Assembly: GCA_902373545.1 (NCBI GenBank)
Contig: CABKMZ010000038.1
Coordinates: 1 to 17,426 of the forward strand
From: an uncultured Actinomyces sp.
Lineage (GTDB): Bacteria > Actinomycetota > Actinomycetes > Actinomycetales > Actinomycetaceae
Length of the DNA: 17,426 nucleotides
Reading direction: 5' to 3'
Shown: positions 14,548-17,426 of the stretch, piece by piece
How the letters are laid out: every line of letters starts with the position of its first letter
How positions within the stretch are numbered: the stretch's first letter is position 1
Made by a program: the position numbers and the translations under genes
The notes under the pieces: model-generated
What the model saw: only the letters and a program-made list of their open reading frames with translations
Told to the model about the DNA's origin: nothing
The model's database searches: none

Positions 14548-16188
14548 TCAGCGGTTGCGACGCTTGGCAGCAACCAGGGACAGGCCAGCGAAGGCGACGA
14601 TCCCAGCCAGGACTCCCACTCCCGTGGCGTCCGTACCGGTCACGGCCAGATGAGGCGTCGGCGACGGAGACGGGGTCGGAGTAGGCGTCGGCGTCTCGGA
14701 CGGGGTCGGGGTGGGCGTCGGAGTCGGAGTCGGAGTCGGAGCCAGCGTGTTCGTCAGGGTCAGCGAGTAGACATACTCGTCGCTCAGCGTGAAGGACGCC
14801 TCGCGGTTGTCGGCGGCCAGCATGACTCCGTCAGCCGTCTCAAAGACGCGGCTCTCAGCGTCGTTCCACGTGATCTCGGCAGCCGTGGGCAGATCAGCCT
14901 CGGAGACGGTCACCTCGGTGCCCAGGGGCAGAGGCGTGGGGTACGTGTAGGTTTCGCCAGCCTTGATGGTCACCTGGAAGGTCTTGTCGACCGTCGGGTC
15001 GGCGGCGTTCGCCAGGGTGATCTTGAGCGTGTAGTCGAGGTCCTTCGCTTCGTCGGGCAGCTCGCCCTCCACCTTCTTGGTCACCGAGAAAGTCTGGTGA
15101 GCGTTGGCGTCAGCGCTTGCGCCGTACCACAGCACCTTCGTGATCGGGTCGACCGTTTCGCCGGGGACGTTGTACGTGACGGTGTTGGAGAACTCGCCGA
15201 CGATGTCGCTGGCGCGCTTGGCGCCCTCGACGCGGGCGGGCAGCATAATGATGGCCGACTGGTGGGCGGGGATCTCGCCGAGCTTCACGGTCACCTTGGT
15301 GGGCGTGCACTCGATCTGGGCGGCGTTGCCGAACGCACCGTTCGAGGTGTCCTTGTCGCGGCGCAGCCCCTCGGAGGTCGTGGGGTCCGTGACGATGAAG
15401 GTGTGGGTCTTCGTGTAGTCCTTGACCGTGTCGCAGTCGAAGCTCCAGCGCGAACCGGCGGGGGCCTCGTCGACGATGGAGGCACCGGTCACGGCCGTGT
15501 CGCCTGCAGGCAGAACGACGCGCCACATGATGGCCTTGTTCTCGTCACCATCTTCCGTGTCTGTCAGGTTGAGCCAGCCGTCCTTCTGGTAACGGGCCTC
15601 GCCGGGGGTGCGGCGAGTCATCTCGAGGTTGCGAGTGACCTTGCCACCGATCTCGACGACGTAGGTTTCGCCGCCAGGGCCGGTGTAGTGAGCCAGGCCG
15701 TTCGTAGTGACCGTTCCGTACCACTGCGCGGCGGTCTCCACCTTGTTATTGAAGACAACAGTGACGGTACCGTCAGCGGCCCAGGTACCGCAGCCGACCG
15801 TGATGTTGTCGTGCGAGATGACGTTGAAGGTGCGGGAGACGTTCGGGCGCAGAACGGACTCGCCGGTCGCCTTGTTGATCACGTTCGCGTCGTAGGTGAA
15901 GTAGTCACCAGCCTTGACACGTCCCTCAGTCTTCCAGGGCAACTTGACGCCGAGGTCCCACCAGTCGCCCACCGCATGAACTTCATGTCCCGAGTGGTCA
16001 ACCAACTGGGCGTTCTCCCAATCCAACGTGACCTTGTCGCTCACGTCAGCAAGCGGCGCCGGGCACGTCGGGCTGTCCGCATAGGCAGGGACTTGCACGG
16101 AGACGAACTGTGTGACGCCAAAGAAACTTAATACCAATGCAAATATGGCAAGAAGTGCACCAAAGTGACGGCGCTTTAACGCAACCAT
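14548..16188 (-). CDS. LAVTG-anchored surface protein, adhesin-like
   Basis: The 546-residue protein has a signal peptide (KRRHFG plus a hydrophobic core, likely cleavage after AYA at 37), a beta-rich head (about 38-363), and a DUF5979/Cna_B-like domain (about 364-482; FSVTKKVEGEL ... LTLTNTL). A Thr-Pro stalk (about 483-513) leads to the sorting signal LAVTG (514-518), a hydrophobic helix and an AAKRRNR tail. LAxTG is the form used by class E sortases of high-GC Gram-positives, so it should be linked to the wall. In the second domain Lys371 or Lys372, Glu430 and Asn480 are placed as for an intramolecular isopeptide bond; this is inference. AGGAG (16199-16195) precedes the ATG by 6 nt. The head resembles bacterial adhesin folds in composition only, so the ligand is unknown. 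No sortase or pilin partner is visible nearby. Confidence 0.88.
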   Translation of the reverse strand: MVALKRRHFGALLAIFALVLSFFGVTQFVSVQVPAYADSPTCPAPLADVSDKVTLDWENAQLVDHSGHEVHAVGDWWDLGVKLPWKTEGRVKAGDYFTYDANVINKATGESVLRPNVSRTFNVISHDNITVGCGTWAADGTVTVVFNNKVETAAQWYGTVTTNGLAHYTGPGGETYVVEIGGKVTRNLEMTRRTPGEARYQKDGWLNLTDTEDGDENKAIMWRVVLPAGDTAVTGASIVDEAPAGSRWSFDCDTVKDYTKTHTFIVTDPTTSEGLRRDKDTSNGAFGNAAQIECTPTKVTVKLGEIPAHQSAIIMLPARVEGAKRASDIVGEFSNTVTYNVPGETVDPITKVLWYGASADANAHQTFSVTKKVEGELPDEAKDLDYTLKITLANAADPTVDKTFQVTIKAGETYTYPTPLPLGTEVTVSEADLPTAAEITWNDAESRVFETADGVMLAADNREASFTLSDEYVYSLTLTNTLAPTPTPTPTPTPTPSETPTPTPTPSPSPTPHLAVTGTDATGVGVLAGIVAFAGLSLVAAKRRNR

Positions 16189-16238
16189 AAGAAACTCCTG
16201 TCAACGGAATATGCGACAACGTCGCTTCACACGTAGAC

Positions 16239-16269
16239 AGTGTAGGCCATTACCCTGTAATTAGGTCAA
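16239..16269 (-). promoter_or_regulatory. Putative sigma-70-type promoter of the surface-protein gene
   Basis: On the minus strand TTGACC (16269-16264) and TACACT (16244-16239) are separated by 19 bp, and the start codon lies about 50 nt further on. The spacer is long for a strong promoter, but the elements sit in AT-richer DNA directly upstream of the gene and ribosome binding site. Confidence 0.5.
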
Positions 16270-16607
16270 GAAATGATGCGAACTGCTCCCCACAAGCACC
16301 TAAAACCCCCTTCGTCAAAGCCATTCATCCGCAATTTGCCTGGCTTTACTCACTCTGTGTCAAATTTGAAAACTCGGGCGTGTCGCGACAACGAACGGCG
16401 CGCGCAGACAAGCATGAATAACCAGCAATCAAACACACGCTCAGACCCGCATTTACCGCGTTGGAGATATTCAGACACTCTTCGATTACCTATCGAAAGT
16501 AATGCATAGCACCTCGCACTAACCACACTGTCAAACATGACACCCCTCACCCCACGCCACTCATGCCCCACGGCCCCCTCGTACCCCATTATTGTGAGGG
16601 CAGATCA
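16270..16607. other. Lower-GC intergenic region without a recognised gene
   Basis: Base composition is visibly less GC-rich than in the flanking genes. The frames present are short and lack family features. TTGACA (minus strand, 16533-16528) followed 17 bp later by TGCTAT could be an upstream minus-strand promoter, but the match is weak. I see no tRNA, tmRNA or known riboswitch. Confidence 0.5.
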
Positions 16608-16772
16608 ATGGCAAAACCCCCTCGCGACCACCGCATCGATGCCCTGGGGGACCGACAGAAGAGTGCGTATGAGTTCCCTCACGCGCTGTCGCGTGTGCTC
16701 ACCAATGCTGCACCCGCTTGCAACGCAACAACGCTCTCCCCGCGAGGTCGTCAACTCTGCATACGTGTATGA
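16608..16772 (+). CDS. Possible small protein ahead of a strong terminator
   Basis: A 54-residue frame starts MAKPPRDHRIDALGDRQKSA, with GAGGG (16596-16600) 7 nt before the ATG. It is followed 40 bp later by a strong terminator on the same strand. I recognise no family; it has no membrane segment and contains two Cys. The stretch may instead encode an untranslated small RNA ending at that terminator. Support comes only from position and the ribosome binding site. Confidence 0.2.
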   Translation: MAKPPRDHRIDALGDRQKSAYEFPHALSRVLTNAAPACNATTLSPRGRQLCIRV

Positions 16773-16812
16773 CGAGCCAGGTGCGTCGGCAGCTTGGCCG
16801 CGACAGCATTGA

Positions 16813-16841
16813 GGCGGGACCCTGCGGGGTCCCGCCTTTTT
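16813..16841 (+). terminator. Rho-independent terminator, orphan
   Basis: GGCGGGACCC (16813-16822) pairs perfectly with GGGTCCCGCC (16827-16836) around a 4-nt loop and is followed by TTTTT (16837-16841). It is the most classical terminator in the window, yet no convincing plus-strand gene precedes it. Confidence 0.85.
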
Positions 16842-16897
16842 GCACCCTGCATCGATTCGCCCCTGGCCCAGCCACCGCTAGGACCTAGATCATCCGA

Positions 16898-17090
16898 ATC
16901 GCGAACCTACGATCACAACGTCGTCCACTTCGCCCCAAACACCACTTTTTCGGCGCATCCGGCCGAGGTGGACCGCACATTGAGCACAACACCGACCATC
17001 CACCGCACAACCCCGCCGCGCAACGGGGGGTTTTGCTACCATAGAACCCCCGTGACGGCGTGTCGCCGGCGTGTCGCACCCCTATGGTCG
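16898..17090. repeat. Structured about 190-bp direct repeat, copy 1
   Basis: This copy begins ATCGCGAACCTACG and ends CACCCCTATGGTCG. It contains GTCCACTTCG/CGAGGTGGAC (16923-16932 with 16964-16973, one G-T pair), GGGGGTT/AACCCCC (17026-17032 with 17045-17051), CGGCG-TGT-CGCCG (17056-17068) and ACCATAG/CTATGGT (17038-17044 with 17082-17088). The same order recurs in copy 2, 336-337 bp away. Reading frames do not stay aligned between copies, so it is probably not protein-coding. Confidence 0.85.
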
Positions 17091-17177
17091 CAATTCCCCC
17101 CCAGACAACAAGAACAAAGACGGGAACAGGGCACGAACTAGCTGGCAGCCACCCCTCGCACCCACGACGCCAACCAG

Positions 17178-17213
17178 GCCGACCACACTGACGAAGCCGA
17201 CCACACTGACGAG
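17178..17213. repeat. 18-bp tandem duplication between the long repeats
   Basis: GCCGACCACACTGACGA(A/G) occurs at 17178-17195 and 17196-17213, differing only in the last base. It lies in the spacer separating the two long repeat copies. Confidence 0.85.
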
Positions 17214-17234
17214 GCCCGACGGCACGCCCCCAGC

Positions 17235-17426
17235 ATCGCGAACCTACGCTCAAAACGTCGTCCACTTCGCCCCAAACACCCCCTTTTCGGCGCATCCGGC
17301 CGAGGTGGACTGCACGTTGAGCACAACACCGACAATCCACCGCACCACCCAGTGCCCATCGGGGGGTTTTACTACCATAGAACCCCCGTGACGGCGTGTC
17401 GCCGGCGTGTCGCACCCCTATGGTCG
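17235..17426. repeat. Structured about 190-bp direct repeat, copy 2 (reaches window edge)
   Basis: This copy matches copy 1 over its full length, with scattered substitutions and a single-base length difference near 17345-17360. All four inverted repeats are kept, for example GTCCACTTCG/CGAGGTGGAC at 17260-17269 with 17301-17310 and ACCATAG/CTATGGT at 17374-17380 with 17418-17424. The last 50 bp or so are identical to copy 1. The window ends at the same point in the unit as copy 1, so the true boundary or further copies may lie beyond. Confidence 0.85.

Noticed and set aside
14485..16131. Plus-strand frame of about 548 codons opposite the surface-protein gene
   Set aside because: It is the antisense of a gene with a clear signal peptide, stalk and sorting signal, and begins inside the terminator stem.
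16500..16841. tmRNA, 6S/6C RNA, SRP RNA or tRNA ahead of the orphan terminator
   Set aside because: I could not find the conserved cores of any of these; only the terminator itself is certain.
16885..17415. Minus-strand protein of 176 codons containing RHAGDTPSRGFYGSKTP twice
   Set aside because: The two repeat copies encode the same residues for only about 15 positions before a 1-bp difference puts them in different frames, while the DNA remains similar. This points to a non-coding repeat.

Overview
The window looks like chromosomal DNA of a high-GC Gram-positive actinobacterium. An Actinomyces/Schaalia-type oral organism is the best guess, inferred from a phosphatidylinositol-mannoside (PIM) gene cluster next to thrS, GTG starts with 4-bp overlaps, a class E-like LAVTG sorting signal and a FemAB-type interpeptide enzyme. 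No phage, insertion sequence, tRNA, rRNA or CRISPR array was seen.

Minus strand, about 11425 down to 1, is one long co-directional block read from high to low coordinates. It begins with an ATP-grasp carboxylate-amine ligase and a FemAB-like aminoacyltransferase, both probably cell-wall interpeptide enzymes. A tightly coupled run follows: thrS, a HIT-family hydrolase, pgsA (phosphatidylinositol phosphate synthase), patA (PIM acyltransferase) and pimA (first mannosyltransferase). After these come a one-TM protein of unknown function, a PrsW-family membrane protease, and a very long Pro/Ala-rich repeat protein that runs off the left edge. Junctions from thrS to the one-TM gene are 4-bp or 1-bp stop/start overlaps and the PrsW start follows 1 bp later, so the set should be translationally coupled. 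pgsA, patA and pimA together make the acylated mannosyl-phosphoinositide anchor used by actinobacterial lipoglycans.

Plus strand, 11446-14167, holds a two-gene unit starting divergently from the ATP-grasp gene: a Gln/Gly/Tyr-rich prion-like protein with a C-terminal membrane anchor, then a GH13 alpha-glucosidase. The glucosidase stop codon lies inside the first copy of a 28-bp triplicate repeat. GC-rich repetitive spacer follows, then a perfect 15-bp hairpin that can serve as terminator for both converging units.

Minus strand, 14548-16188, encodes a secreted, sortase-anchored surface protein with an adhesin-like head, a DUF5979/Cna_B-like domain, a Thr-Pro stalk and an LAVTG anchor. Its promoter lies in a lower-GC spacer.

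16270-17426 has no convincing gene. It contains a strong orphan plus-strand terminator and two about 190-bp direct copies of a structured element with conserved inverted repeats. This element is the best candidate for something undescribed, followed by the low-complexity proteins at the edges of the PIM block.
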